64,000 nucleotides of DNA, from the NCBI GenBank assembly GCA_963741565.1, contig CAVUIK010000004.1:62001-126000 (forward strand), read 5' to 3'. Position 1 is the stretch's first letter, and each line of letters begins with the position of its first letter. This document shows, in pieces, positions 56,828 through 64,000 of this stretch. The notes beneath the pieces were generated by a model that was given only the letters and a program-made list of their open reading frames with translations, was not told the origin of the DNA and did no database searches. The stretch comes from Ga0077555 sp963741565. Lineage in GTDB: Bacteria; Pseudomonadota; Alphaproteobacteria; Rhizobiales; Hyphomicrobiaceae. The position numbers were made by a program, and so were the translations under genes.

Positions 56828-57493
56828 ATGGCCACGTTCGACAAAAGCATACGCGTGCACGAAAGCTCATTGGTTGATCCAGGCGCACAGGTTGGCCTTT
56901 TCACCTCGATATGGCATTTCTGCCACGTGGAAGGCGGCGCAAAAATTGGCGAGAACTGCAGCCTTGGGCAGAATTGCTACGTCGGCAACAACGCGGTTAT
57001 CGGCCATGGGTGCCGGCTGGGAAATTCCGTTGCGGTTTTCTCTCATGTGGAACTCAGCGATTTCGTGTTTTGCGCACCCTATATGGTGTTCACCCACATC
57101 CCGTTTCCGCGCGCGGCCGTGAACCGGCGCAGCGTCTTTGCGAAGACCATCGTCGGAACGGGTGCGACGCTTGGCGCCAACGCCACCGTTGTTCCTGGGA
57201 TCGAAATTGGCATGGGCACCTTCCTGGCCGCCGGCGCGACGCTGACAAGAAGTACCAAGGCCTGGAGCATGATGATCGGAACACCATCCCGCCAGATCGG
57301 TTGGGTCAGCGCCTATGGCGAAAAGATTGCGCTGCCGCTCGCGGGTGAGGGCTCCTGGACCTGCCCGCATACGGCGGACCAGTACATCCTGGAAGGTGAG
57401 ATGATGCGGCGCATCGCGGGCAGGCCGGACATCCTGAGCTATACACCTGGAGCGAGGCTTGAACGCCTTAAGGCCACCGATCTCCCGGCCTGA
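56828..57493 (+). CDS. Hexapeptide sugar N-acetyltransferase (WlbB/WbpD-like)
   Basis: 221 residues from the ATG at 56828 (AAAGGA upstream). Left-handed beta helix: IRVHESSLVDPGAQVGLFTSIWHFCHVEGGAKIG, GENCSLGQNCYVG, then VFCAPYMVFTHIPFPRAAVN and GATLGANATVVPGIEIGMG, with MMIGTPSRQIGWVSAYG closing the helix. The pattern is that of enzymes acetylating 3-amino groups of UDP-2-acetamido-3-amino uronic acids for O-antigen. The extra ~50 C-terminal residues (CPHTADQYILEGEMMRRI) are less typical. Its biosynthetic partners are not in the window, so the cluster was probably broken by the IS insertions. Confidence 0.8.
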   Translation: MATFDKSIRVHESSLVDPGAQVGLFTSIWHFCHVEGGAKIGENCSLGQNCYVGNNAVIGHGCRLGNSVAVFSHVELSDFVFCAPYMVFTHIPFPRAAVNRRSVFAKTIVGTGATLGANATVVPGIEIGMGTFLAAGATLTRSTKAWSMMIGTPSRQIGWVSAYGEKIALPLAGEGSWTCPHTADQYILEGEMMRRIAGRPDILSYTPGARLERLKATDLPA

Positions 57494-57573
57494 ACAGCGC
57501 GACAACTGGGCCATGTTGACGGGCGTTCGCACCCTTGCCCCCGCGTGCACGGAATGTGACAAGTCCGGCTCTC

Positions 57574-57793
57574 GTCGACGACTTTACGCGCGAGTGCCTG
57601 GCGCTGGTGGCCGATACGTCGTTGTCGGGAACGCGGGTTGCCAGGGAGTTGAACGCGGTCATCGCAGGGCGGGGCCCGCCGGCGATGATTGTCAGCGACA
57701 ACGGCACCGAGCTGACATCGACGGCGATGCTGTGCTGGCAGCAAGAGACCGGCATCGCCTGGCACTACATCGCACCGGGCAAGCCGATGCAAA
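57574..57793 (+). pseudogene. IS3-family OrfB transposase fragment, left part
   Basis: rve/DDE core reading VDDFTRECLALVADTSLSG, IVSDNGTELTS (second catalytic Asp) and HYIAPGKPMQ, where it stops at the IS66 insertion. It continues in frame at 63064 once the IS66 element and one GATGCAAA copy are removed. The N-terminal half of OrfB is missing, so the gene was already truncated or lost its start separately. Confidence 0.88.
57786..57793 (+). repeat. Target-site duplication of the IS66 element, left
   Basis: GATGCAAA, repeated at 63056-63063 on the other side of the IS66-family element; 8 bp is the size expected for this family. Confidence 0.9.
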
Positions 57794-57896
57794 GTCTCCC
57801 TCCGGTGAGTGCCGCCTTGCGGTGATGTCGGGGTTCGCAGAGTCTGTGCGCTGATCCGATGCAGCGTGGGATGTGGATGTGTCCACAAAGTCAATC

Positions 57897-58274
57897 ATGG
57901 ACACAAGTCGGGAACGGCGACGCAACAAGCGGTGGCCCGAGGCGCTGAAGCGCGAGATCGTCGCGGCGACGTTGAAGCCCGGTGCCTCGGTGTCGGTTGT
58001 GGCGCGCCAGTACGATGTCAACGCGAACCAGGTGTTCGGCTGGCGCCGCCGGTATGGGGAGGCTTCGAAGCGGCCTGCCGCGCCGCCAGGCGCATCCGGG
58101 CTGGTGCCGGTGACGATCGCACCAGAGCGGGAGAACGAGAGCGAGGCGTCGGCGACGCCGTCGATAGCAGAGACGATCGAGATCGAGGTCGCCGGGGACT
58201 ATCGCGTTCGCGTTGGAGCCAGCTTCGATGCTCGCGCGCTCAAACGCGTTCTCGACGTGCTGAGGAAGCGATGA
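57897..58274 (+). CDS. tnpA: IS66 accessory protein TnpA
   Basis: 125 residues from the ATG at 57897 (GTG 57873 possible). Helix-turn-helix start: RWPEALKREIVAATLKPG and VVARQYDVNANQVFGWRRRYG; ending FDARALKRVLDVLRKR. Needed with TnpB for IS66 transposition. Its stop overlaps the tnpB start (ATGA at 58271). Confidence 0.9.
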   Translation: MDTSRERRRNKRWPEALKREIVAATLKPGASVSVVARQYDVNANQVFGWRRRYGEASKRPAAPPGASGLVPVTIAPERENESEASATPSIAETIEIEVAGDYRVRVGASFDARALKRVLDVLRKR

Positions 58275-58618
58275 TCCCGGTTCCCTCGGGCGTACGTGTA
58301 TGGCTCTCGGTCGGACGCACCGACATGCGGCGCGGCATGAACGGGCTCGCGCTACAGGTGCAGGAGACGCTTCAGCGCGATCCGTTCGCCGGCGATCTGT
58401 TCGTCTTCCGCGGCGCTCGCGGCGACCTGATCAAGATCCTCTGGCACGACGGTCTTGGCTTATCGCTGTACGCCAAGAGATTGGAGCGGGGGAGGTTCGT
58501 GTGGCCTTCAACGAGCGGCGGCAGCGTCGCCATTTCGGCCGCGCAGCTCGCCTACATGCTCGACGGGATCGACTGGCGTAACCCGGTTCACACATTCCGG
58601 CCGGAACGTGCAGGATAG
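58271..58618 (+). CDS. tnpB: IS66 accessory protein TnpB
   Basis: 115 residues from ATG 58271. Matches the IS66 Orf2 family throughout: VRVWLSVGRTDMRRGMNGLA, GDLFVFRGARGDLIKILWHDG, GLSLYAKRLERGRFVWP. Full length and apparently intact. Confidence 0.93.
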   Translation: MIPVPSGVRVWLSVGRTDMRRGMNGLALQVQETLQRDPFAGDLFVFRGARGDLIKILWHDGLGLSLYAKRLERGRFVWPSTSGGSVAISAAQLAYMLDGIDWRNPVHTFRPERAG

Positions 58619-58666
58619 CTGCGTTTTCCGCGAGCGGCGGAAGACAGTTTGTGATTCCGTCATGGC

Positions 58667-59213
58667 ATGGATTCGCAGCCTGATGACATCGCGATACTGA
58701 GAGCCGAGTTGGCGTTGGCGCGCGCCCGGAACGCCGACGACGCAGCGACCATCGCGCGACAGAACCTGGAGATCGCCAAGCTCAAGAGGCAGATCTACGG
58801 GCCGCGCTCGGAGCGCACGGCGCGCCTCATCGACCAGATGGAGCTGGAACTTGAGGAGGCGGAGGCTGCCGCCACCGAAGACGAGATCGCCGCGGAGCGC
58901 GCCGCCGCCAAGACGACGAAGGTCGCGCCGTTCGCGCGCAAACGTCCGTCCCGCCAGCCGTTCCCCGAGCATATTCCGCGCGAGCGTGTCGTCATTCCCG
59001 CACCCACCGCTTGCGCCTGCTGTGGCGGCACGCGATTGCGCAAGCTCGGCGAGACCGTCACCGAGACGCTGGAGGTGATCCCGCGCCAGTGGAAGGTCAT
59101 CCAGCACGTGCGCGAGAAGTTGACGTGCCGGGACTGCGAGAAGATCAGTGAACCACCGGCGCCGTTCCACGTCACGCCGCGCGGATGGGCTGGCCCGAAC
59201 CTCATGGCCATGC
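58667..59213 (+). pseudogene. tnpC: IS66 transposase TnpC, 5' part
   Basis: Starts MDSQPDDIAILRAEL with the N-terminal coiled coil (NLEIAKLKRQIYGPRSERT) and zinc-binding part (CACCGGTRLRKLG, CRDCEKISEPPAP), then GWAGPNLMAML, where IS21 enters. The frame continues past the junction only as IS21 end sequence. Joined to 61971-63019 it makes a 531-residue TnpC without any other defect. Confidence 0.92.
59206..59213 (+). repeat. Target-site duplication of the IS21 element, left
   Basis: GGCCATGC, repeated at 61963-61970. Removing the element and one copy restores tnpC exactly (MAMLLFEKFG). Confidence 0.9.
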
Positions 59214-59396
59214 TGCGCGCGCCGGGGCATGGCGACCAGGGTTTCCGGTTGAAGGCGACCAGCCAATCCAGTCGATGACGACCACCTGTTCCGGTCCATG
59301 GCGACCAGGGCAACAGGGCTGTGCACGGGCGTGATGAACGCCGTTGGGTGATCCGCGAATCAGCCGGACCTCGCTCCTCATTCCAGAGGAGCGGTG

Positions 59397-60931
59397 ATGG
59401 CCCAATCGAGATTACCCATGCGCAAGATCCGCGACGTGCTGCGGCTGTCGGCAGCCGGGCTATCCAAGCGTCAGATCGCCGCCAGCCTCGGCATCGGCCC
59501 GACCGCCGCTGGTGCGTGTCTGCGCCGGGCGCGTGCGGCCGGTATCGGCTGGCCGCTGCCGGACGATCTCGCAGACGACGCGCTGGAGCGCCGTCTCTAT
59601 CCGCCGGTTGCGATGCCGGCCACGGACTGGCGGTCGTTGCCGGACTGGTCGACGGTGCATCGTGAGTTGCGCCGCAAGGGCGTGACGCTGCAGCTGGTGT
59701 GGGAGAGTATCGCGCCGTCCATCCGGACGGTTACGGCCGCAGCTGGTTCTGCGAACTCTATCGGGCCTGGGAAGGTCGGCTGTCGCCAACGATGCGTCAG
59801 GCGCATGTCGCAGGCGAGAAGCTGTTCGTCGACTACGCTGGCACCACGATCGATGTCGTCGACGCCGCGACCGGCGAGGTGCATGCGTGCCAGCTGTTCG
59901 TCGCGGCGCTTGGTGCATCCAGCTTGACCTACGCCGAGGCGACGTTCACGCAGACGCTCCCCGATTGGATTGGCTCGCACACGCGTGCGTTCGACTTCTT
60001 TGGCGGCGTACCGGCGATGGTCGTCTCCGACAATCTGAAGTCGGGCATCACCAAGGCCTGCTTTTACGAGCCGGCTGTCAACCGTGCCTATGCCGAGATG
60101 GCAACGCACTACGACACTGTGATCGTACCGGCCCGGCCAATGAAGCCGCGCGACAAGGCGAAGGTCGAGGTCGCGGTGCAGGTGGCGACGCGCTGGATCA
60201 TCGCCAAGTTGCGCAATGCCAAGTTCTTCTCGCTCGCCGAGTTGAACGAAGGTATCCGCCGTTGCGTGACGGCGCTCAATGATCGTGTCTCCCGGCATCT
60301 CGGTTCGAGCCGCCGCGCACTGTTCGAGGCGGTCGAGCAATCAGCACTGAAGTCGTTGCCGGCCGGGACCTACGTCTACGCCGAATGGAAGCAATGCAAG
60401 GCCGGGCTCGATTATCACGTCGAAGTCGAGAAGCATTACTACTCGGTGCCGCACGCACTGCTGCGCGAGACGCTGTGGGCACGGATCACGGCGCGCGCGA
60501 TCGAGCTGTTCCATCGGAGCAAGCGCGTCGCCGTGCATGTGCGTTCGTCATCGAACCGCAAGCACACGACCGTGCGCGAGCACATGCCGGCAAGCCACCA
60601 ACGCTATGCCGATTGGACGCCGGAGCGCATCCAGCGGCAAGCGGCCGAGATCGGGCCGAAGACGTCGGCGCTCGTCGAACTCATCCTGCGCGAGAAGACA
60701 CATCCCGAGCAGGGCTTTCGCGCCACGATCGGCATCATCAGGCACGCCAAGAGCTTCGGCCCCGAGCGGCTGGAAGCGGCCTGCGACCGCGCGCTCGAGA
60801 TTGGCGCCCGCTCCTACACCTCGGTCACCTCGATCCTGAAGCACAACCTCGATCGCCGACGGCCCGCATCCGCCACGGACGGGCCGGCGATAGTTCATTC
60901 CAACATCCGTGGCCCCGGCTACTTCCATTGA
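59397..60931 (+). pseudogene. istA: IS21 transposase IstA, frameshifted
   Basis: From ATG 59397 (AGAGGAG upstream): MAQSRLPMRKIRDVLRLSAAG with the helix-turn-helix AAGLSKRQIAASLGIGPTAAG, through RRKGVTLQLVWE near 59703. Then one G is missing (GAGAGTAT where GAGGAGTAT is expected), and the rest lies in another frame: YRAVHPDGYGRSWFCELY, KLFVDYAGTTIDVVD (first Asp), FFGGVPAMVVSDNLKSGI (second Asp), RDKAKVEVAVQVATRWI (Glu). All catalytic parts exist, but in two frames, so the transposase is not made as one protein unless the base is a read error. Confidence 0.88.
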
Positions 60932-60944
60932 GGAGACGACACGA

Positions 60945-61763
60945 ATGCTCAACCATCCGACCATCGACCAACTGCGCGCGCTGAGACTGGACGGCATGGC
61001 CGACGCCTTCGTCGAGCTGCAAACGCAGGACGCGGCGCGCGATCTGACGCCCGCCGAATGGCTGGCCTTGTTGCTCGACCGCGAGACGGCCAATCGCGGC
61101 ACGCAAAGGTTCAAGAGCCGGCTGCGTAACGCCAAGTTGCGTCACGACCAAGCGGCGATCGAGGACGTCGACTATCGCGCACCACGCAAGCTCGACAAAG
61201 CCCTCTTCCAGCAACTGGCGACCAGCCGCTGGATCGCCGACAAACGCAATCTGCTCATCACCGGGCCGTGCGGCGTCGGCAAGTCGTGGTTGAGCTGCGC
61301 GCTGGCACAGAAAGCCTGTCGAGATGGCTACACCGTGCACTACGCGCGGGCGCCACGCCTGTTCGCCGACCTCGACCTCGCACACGGTGATGGCCGCTTC
61401 GCACGTCTGTTCCGTTCGCTCACCAAGGCCGATCTGCTGATCCTCGATGACTGGGGCCCTGACCGACTCTCGGCGAGCCAGCGGCGCGATCTGATGGAGA
61501 TCGTCGAGGATCGCTACGGCGCCGGCGCGACGCTGATCACCAGCCAGCTGCCGGTCGAGGCTTGGCACGACGTGATCGGCGAGCCGACCTTTGCCGATGC
61601 CATTCTCGATCGCCTTGTGCACAACGCCTACCGCCTCGAACTCGACGGACCATCAATGCGCGATCCCAAGACGGCTAACGCCGAAACGACAATGGTCGCC
61701 GCAGAGCCAAATCCAGCCATAGCGACGAGAGCCACGAAACCGGCCAAGGGAGCGAAGAAATGA
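60945..61763 (+). CDS. istB: IS21 helper ATPase IstB
   Basis: 272 residues from ATG 60945, 13 bp after istA, with GAGGAG upstream. AAA+ ATPase: N-terminal LRLDGMADAFVELQTQ, Walker A LLITGPCGVGKSWLSCAL, Walker B KADLLILDDWGPDRLS, sensor TLITSQLPVEAWHDVIGEPT. It chooses the target and activates IstA. Apparently intact; an Ala/Thr/Lys-rich tail (about 25 residues) follows the domain. Confidence 0.95.
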   Translation: MLNHPTIDQLRALRLDGMADAFVELQTQDAARDLTPAEWLALLLDRETANRGTQRFKSRLRNAKLRHDQAAIEDVDYRAPRKLDKALFQQLATSRWIADKRNLLITGPCGVGKSWLSCALAQKACRDGYTVHYARAPRLFADLDLAHGDGRFARLFRSLTKADLLILDDWGPDRLSASQRRDLMEIVEDRYGAGATLITSQLPVEAWHDVIGEPTFADAILDRLVHNAYRLELDGPSMRDPKTANAETTMVAAEPNPAIATRATKPAKGAKK

Positions 61764-61962
61764 CAGCCAAGCCCGGACCAGAACACGGGCCTCACATTAA
61801 TCGCCGCTGGGCACCGGATGCGCTTGACCTGAACCGCGAACACTGAGATCAGCCAACCTACCCAACGGCGCCATCAAGCACGTGCGCCGCCCTGGTCGTC
61901 ATCGACCGGATCAAGTGGTCGCCATGCACCGGAATGCATGGTCGTCTTCACCGGAATGCGCA

Positions 61963-61970
61963 GGCCATGC
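61963..61970 (+). repeat. Target-site duplication of the IS21 element, right
   Basis: GGCCATGC, same as 59206-59213. Confidence 0.9.
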
Positions 61971-63019
61971 TGCTGTTCGAGAAGTTCGGGCAGCACCAGC
62001 CCCTGAACCGCCAGGCCGAGCGTTATGGCCGCGAGCGCGTGCCGTTGAGCCTGTCGACGCTGGCCGATCAGGTCGGCGCGGGGTGTGCGGCTTTGGAACC
62101 GCTGCTTCGTCGTGTTGAGACACACGTGTTTGCTGCCGACCGATTGCACGGTGACGACACCACGGTGCCCGTGCTGGCCAAGGGCAAGACACACACCGGC
62201 AGATGCTGGGTCTACGTACGCGACGACCGCCCGTTCGGTGGCGGCGCTCCACCAGCGGCAATGTTCTACTACTCACGCGATCGCGGCGGCGCCCACGTTG
62301 AAAAGCATCTTGCGCGATGGTCCGGGCTGCTGCAGGCCGACGCCTACTCGGGCTACAACAGGCTGTACGAGGCCGGCCGTACGCCGGGTCCGATCCTGGA
62401 GGCAGCGTGCTGGGCGCATGCGCGCCGGCCATTCTTCGCCCTCGCCGACATCGAGGCCAGCGCGCGGCGCAAGGCGGAAAGCAAGTCAGCGGCGCCGATC
62501 TCACCCTTGGCGCTGGAGGTCGTGCAGCGCATCGACGCCCTGTTCGAGATCGAGCGCGGCATCAACGGACGGAGCGCGCAGGAACGCCGCGCCATGCGCC
62601 AGCAGCTGAGCCGGCCGCTCGTCGACGATCTCGAAGCCTGGATGCGTGCCGAGCGTCCTAAGCTCTCGCGCGGCAACGATCTCGCGAAAGCCATGGACTA
62701 CATGCTCAAGCGCTGGCCCGCCTTCACTCGCTTCCTCGACGATGGTCGCATCTGCCTGTCGAACAATGCGGCGGAGCGGGGGCTGAGGGGAATTGCACTC
62801 GGCAGAAAGTCATGGCTCTTCGCCGGCTCCGACCGTGGCGGGCAACGCGCGGCCGCCATGTACAGCCTCATCGTCACGGCCAAGATGTGCGATATCGATC
62901 CCCAAGCTTGGCTCGCCGACGTGCTCGCCCGCATCGCCGGGCATCCCGCCTCCAGGCTCGACGAACTGCTGCCGTGGAACTGGCGCTCTCAGCAACTTGC
63001 CGTCAACCGCGCCGCCTGA
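61971..63019 (+). pseudogene. tnpC: IS66 transposase TnpC, 3' part
   Basis: Continues TnpC after the IS21 insertion: LLFEKFGQHQPLNRQAERYG, then the DDE domain with HGDDTTVPVLAKGKT, LLQADAYSGYNRLYE (Asp), WAHARRPFFALADIEAS, the Glu in SNNAAERGLRGIALGRKSW, and the usual C-terminus ending LLPWNWRSQQLAVNRAA. All catalytic residues remain, so excision of IS21 would revive the element. Confidence 0.92.
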
Positions 63020-63055
63020 CGCTGGCCGCCCCTGCGGTGCTCACCGGATACTTAC

Positions 63056-63063
63056 GATGCAAA
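63056..63063 (+). repeat. Target-site duplication of the IS66 element, right
   Basis: GATGCAAA, same as 57786-57793. Confidence 0.9.
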
Positions 63064-63275
63064 ACGGCTTCGTCGAATCCTTCAACGGCCGCTTGCGCGA
63101 CGAGTGCCTGAACGAGACCGCGTTCGGTTCGCTCACCCATGCCCGCGAACAAATCATCGAATGGCGCGACGACTACAATGGCCGCCGCCCACACACGAGC
63201 CTCGGCAGACTTACGCCTAACGAATTTGCAACCCGGTCCCACCAGGACCATAACCAGAGCGAACTCTCGTTATGA
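63064..63275 (+). pseudogene. IS3-family OrfB transposase fragment, right part
   Basis: Continues the fragment at 57574: after the junction GKPMQ/NGFVESFNGRLRDECL (catalytic Glu in VESFNGRLRDE), then REQIIEWRDDYNGRRPHTSLG and the stop at 63273-63275. The sequence TACCGGTTGGGGGCAGGGTC just after (63281-63300) looks like the element's right terminus. The joined coding piece is 143 residues, about half of a full OrfB. Confidence 0.9.
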
Positions 63276-63308
63276 ACGAGTACCGGTTGGGGGCAGGGTC
63301 ATTCAACT

Positions 63309-63324
63309 CTAGCAGGCTGCTGAA
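63309..63324 (+). repeat. Terminal sequence of the IS5-like element
   Basis: Starts CTAGCAGGCTGCTGAA, similar to IS5-type ends, directly beyond the IS3 terminus and before the IS5-like gene. A 15/16 match is at 55925-55940. Confidence 0.5.
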
Positions 63325-63405
63325 AAGCGCGTTGAGTTGGAACTCTATCCCTTGTTGAGGGCCGGATCGAGCTTTGCGGATGGTGTGTTCTCTGCCGTTC
63401 CGGCC

Positions 63406-64000
63406 TCAGGCGGCGAGCAGCTTCGGCAGTCGGGCGAGATTGTAGGCGGCCATGTTGAGCGTGAACTGGAAGCCGACGCGGGCGTGCCGCGCAGCATCGT
63501 CTTGGCCGCCGTGCCGACCGTCTTGCCCCAGCCGAAGGCCTCCTCGATGCGCTTGCGGTTGCGCTGGCTCACCGCGATAGCCCGGTGCCGCGTGGTGCGG
63601 CCGTCGATGGCCGAGCCTTTCACTTTCGCGGCGACGTGCGGCGTCACGTTCATGGCGCGCAGGTCGGCGACGAAGTCGGCCGTGTCGTAGCCTTTGTCGG
63701 CGCCGAGCGTGATCTTGCGCTCGTCCTGGACAGCGCCGATTGATCATGGCCAGAGCCGCTCGGCGCTCGGCGTGGCCATCGGCCAGCGTCGTCTCGGTCT
63801 CGACGATCAGCCCGCTCCGGTTCTCCATCAGCGCGTGCCCCATGTGGCAGAGCTTGGCCTCCTTGCCTTTGCCCTTGCTATAGAGCCGCGCCTCCGGATC
63901 GGTCGTCGAGGCGTGCGTCGCGTTGGAGCGCTTCTGGCCGTGGAAGTCGACCTCGCGTTGCGCTCTTTCATCGGCTGATCCTCGTTCTTCGTCTCGGTGC
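63406..64000 (-). pseudogene. IS5-family transposase, degenerate, runs off right edge
   Basis: Read leftward from the window edge: EVDFHGQKRSNATHASTTDP, LYSKGKGKEAKLCHMGHALM, VETETTLADGHAERRAAL, then a frame change near 63730; DERKITLGADKGYDTADFVA, MNVTPHVAAKVKGSAIDG, RKRIEEAFGWGKTVGTAAKT (catalytic Glu); a second frame change near 63485; and VGFQFTLNMAAYNLARLPKL to the stop at 63406. Two frameshifts make it inactive. The N-terminal third lies outside the window. Confidence 0.85.

Larger units (their letters stand above)
59214..61962 (+). mobile_element. IS21-family insertion sequence inside IS66 tnpC
   Basis: 2749 bp. Both ends start TGCGC when read inward (TGCGCGCGCCGGGG at 59214; TGCGCATTCCGGTG inward from 61962), and each carries the multiple subterminal boxes with GGCGACCA / ACGACCA typical of the family (for example 59224-59330 and 61891-61955). 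8-bp target duplication GGCCATGC. Encodes istA (frameshifted) and istB. Confidence 0.92.
57794..63055 (+). mobile_element. IS66-family insertion sequence carrying an IS21 insertion
   Basis: 5262 bp, or 2505 bp without the nested IS21 element and its duplicated target, the usual IS66 size. Ends are GTCTCCCTCCGGTGAGTGCC (57794) and, read inward from 63055, GTAAGTATCCGGTGAGCACC, imperfect inverted repeats sharing TCCGGTGAG. 8-bp target duplication GATGCAAA. Carries tnpA, tnpB and tnpC in the standard order. It interrupts the IS3 OrfB fragment. Confidence 0.92.

Noticed and set aside
57535..57573. N-terminal codons of the IS3 fragment frame
   Set aside because: The reading MPPRARNVTSPAL before VDDFTRE has no IS3 similarity, so I start the fragment at 57574.

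Overview
The window looks like a chromosomal segment from a GC-rich alphaproteobacterium of the order Hyphomicrobiales (Rhizobiales), probably near Nitrobacteraceae/Xanthobacteraceae. This rests on gene content and is inference: a bacterial transglutaminase-like protease (BTLCP/LapG type), a DUF3126 protein, a TIGR03808-like Tat-exported beta-helix protein, PAS_5, several Bug-type solute receptors, many amidases, and a lipid A oxidase-like outer-membrane protein. No rRNA or other taxonomic marker is present.

Positions 1-49250 are ordinary core/accessory chromosome with short operons on both strands. From left to right: a truncated class III CoA transferase, an amidohydrolase and a TauD-type dioxygenase; two tandem paralogous membrane proteins with pentapeptide-repeat tails; ssb with an apparent single-base frameshift; an SGNH hydrolase; a cation diffusion facilitator; an SPFH/prohibitin-like protein; a large secreted CxxCH protein; GNAT, PRC-barrel and rhomboid genes; a frameshifted PAS_5 gene; a double-PilZ protein beside a LapG-like protease; a cysE / DUF3126 / gamma-carbonic-anhydrase cluster; an MFS gene divergent from a HutC-type GntR regulator; an oligopeptide-type binding protein; a sugar-acid dehydratase (IlvD/Edd) with a VOC protein; two orphan Bug receptors and TPR proteins; a protein with a C-terminal J domain; SDR and GST; three amidases, one pair linked by a 68-residue AtzG-like protein; two beta-helix proteins around an LLM oxidoreductase and a DUF305 protein; a ModA-like binding protein; a class 3 lipase; and uvrA.

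From about 49250 the character changes. A visibly AT-richer stretch carrying one orphan secreted gene lies between two 29-bp direct repeats. Next comes a 105-residue GIY-YIG nuclease gene enclosed by perfect 31-bp inverted repeats with a near-match 7-bp flank on each side; this is the most suggestive candidate for an undescribed mobile unit. tRNA-Lys(CTT) at 51667-51742 then opens an island of lower-GC surface-polysaccharide genes (methyltransferase, glycosyltransferase, multi-pass membrane protein, hexapeptide acetyltransferase) and a HepT-like remnant.

The right end (55890-64000) is an insertion-sequence graveyard. Its core can be reconstructed to the base: an IS3-family transposase fragment was split by an IS66-family element (57794-63055, 8-bp target duplication GATGCAAA), whose tnpC was in turn split by an IS21-family element (59214-61962, 8-bp target duplication GGCCATGC). 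A degenerate IS5-family transposase runs off the right edge. Single-base frameshifts in ssb, the PAS_5 gene, the uvrA tail and istA suggest either sequence errors or real decay, and should be checked against reads.
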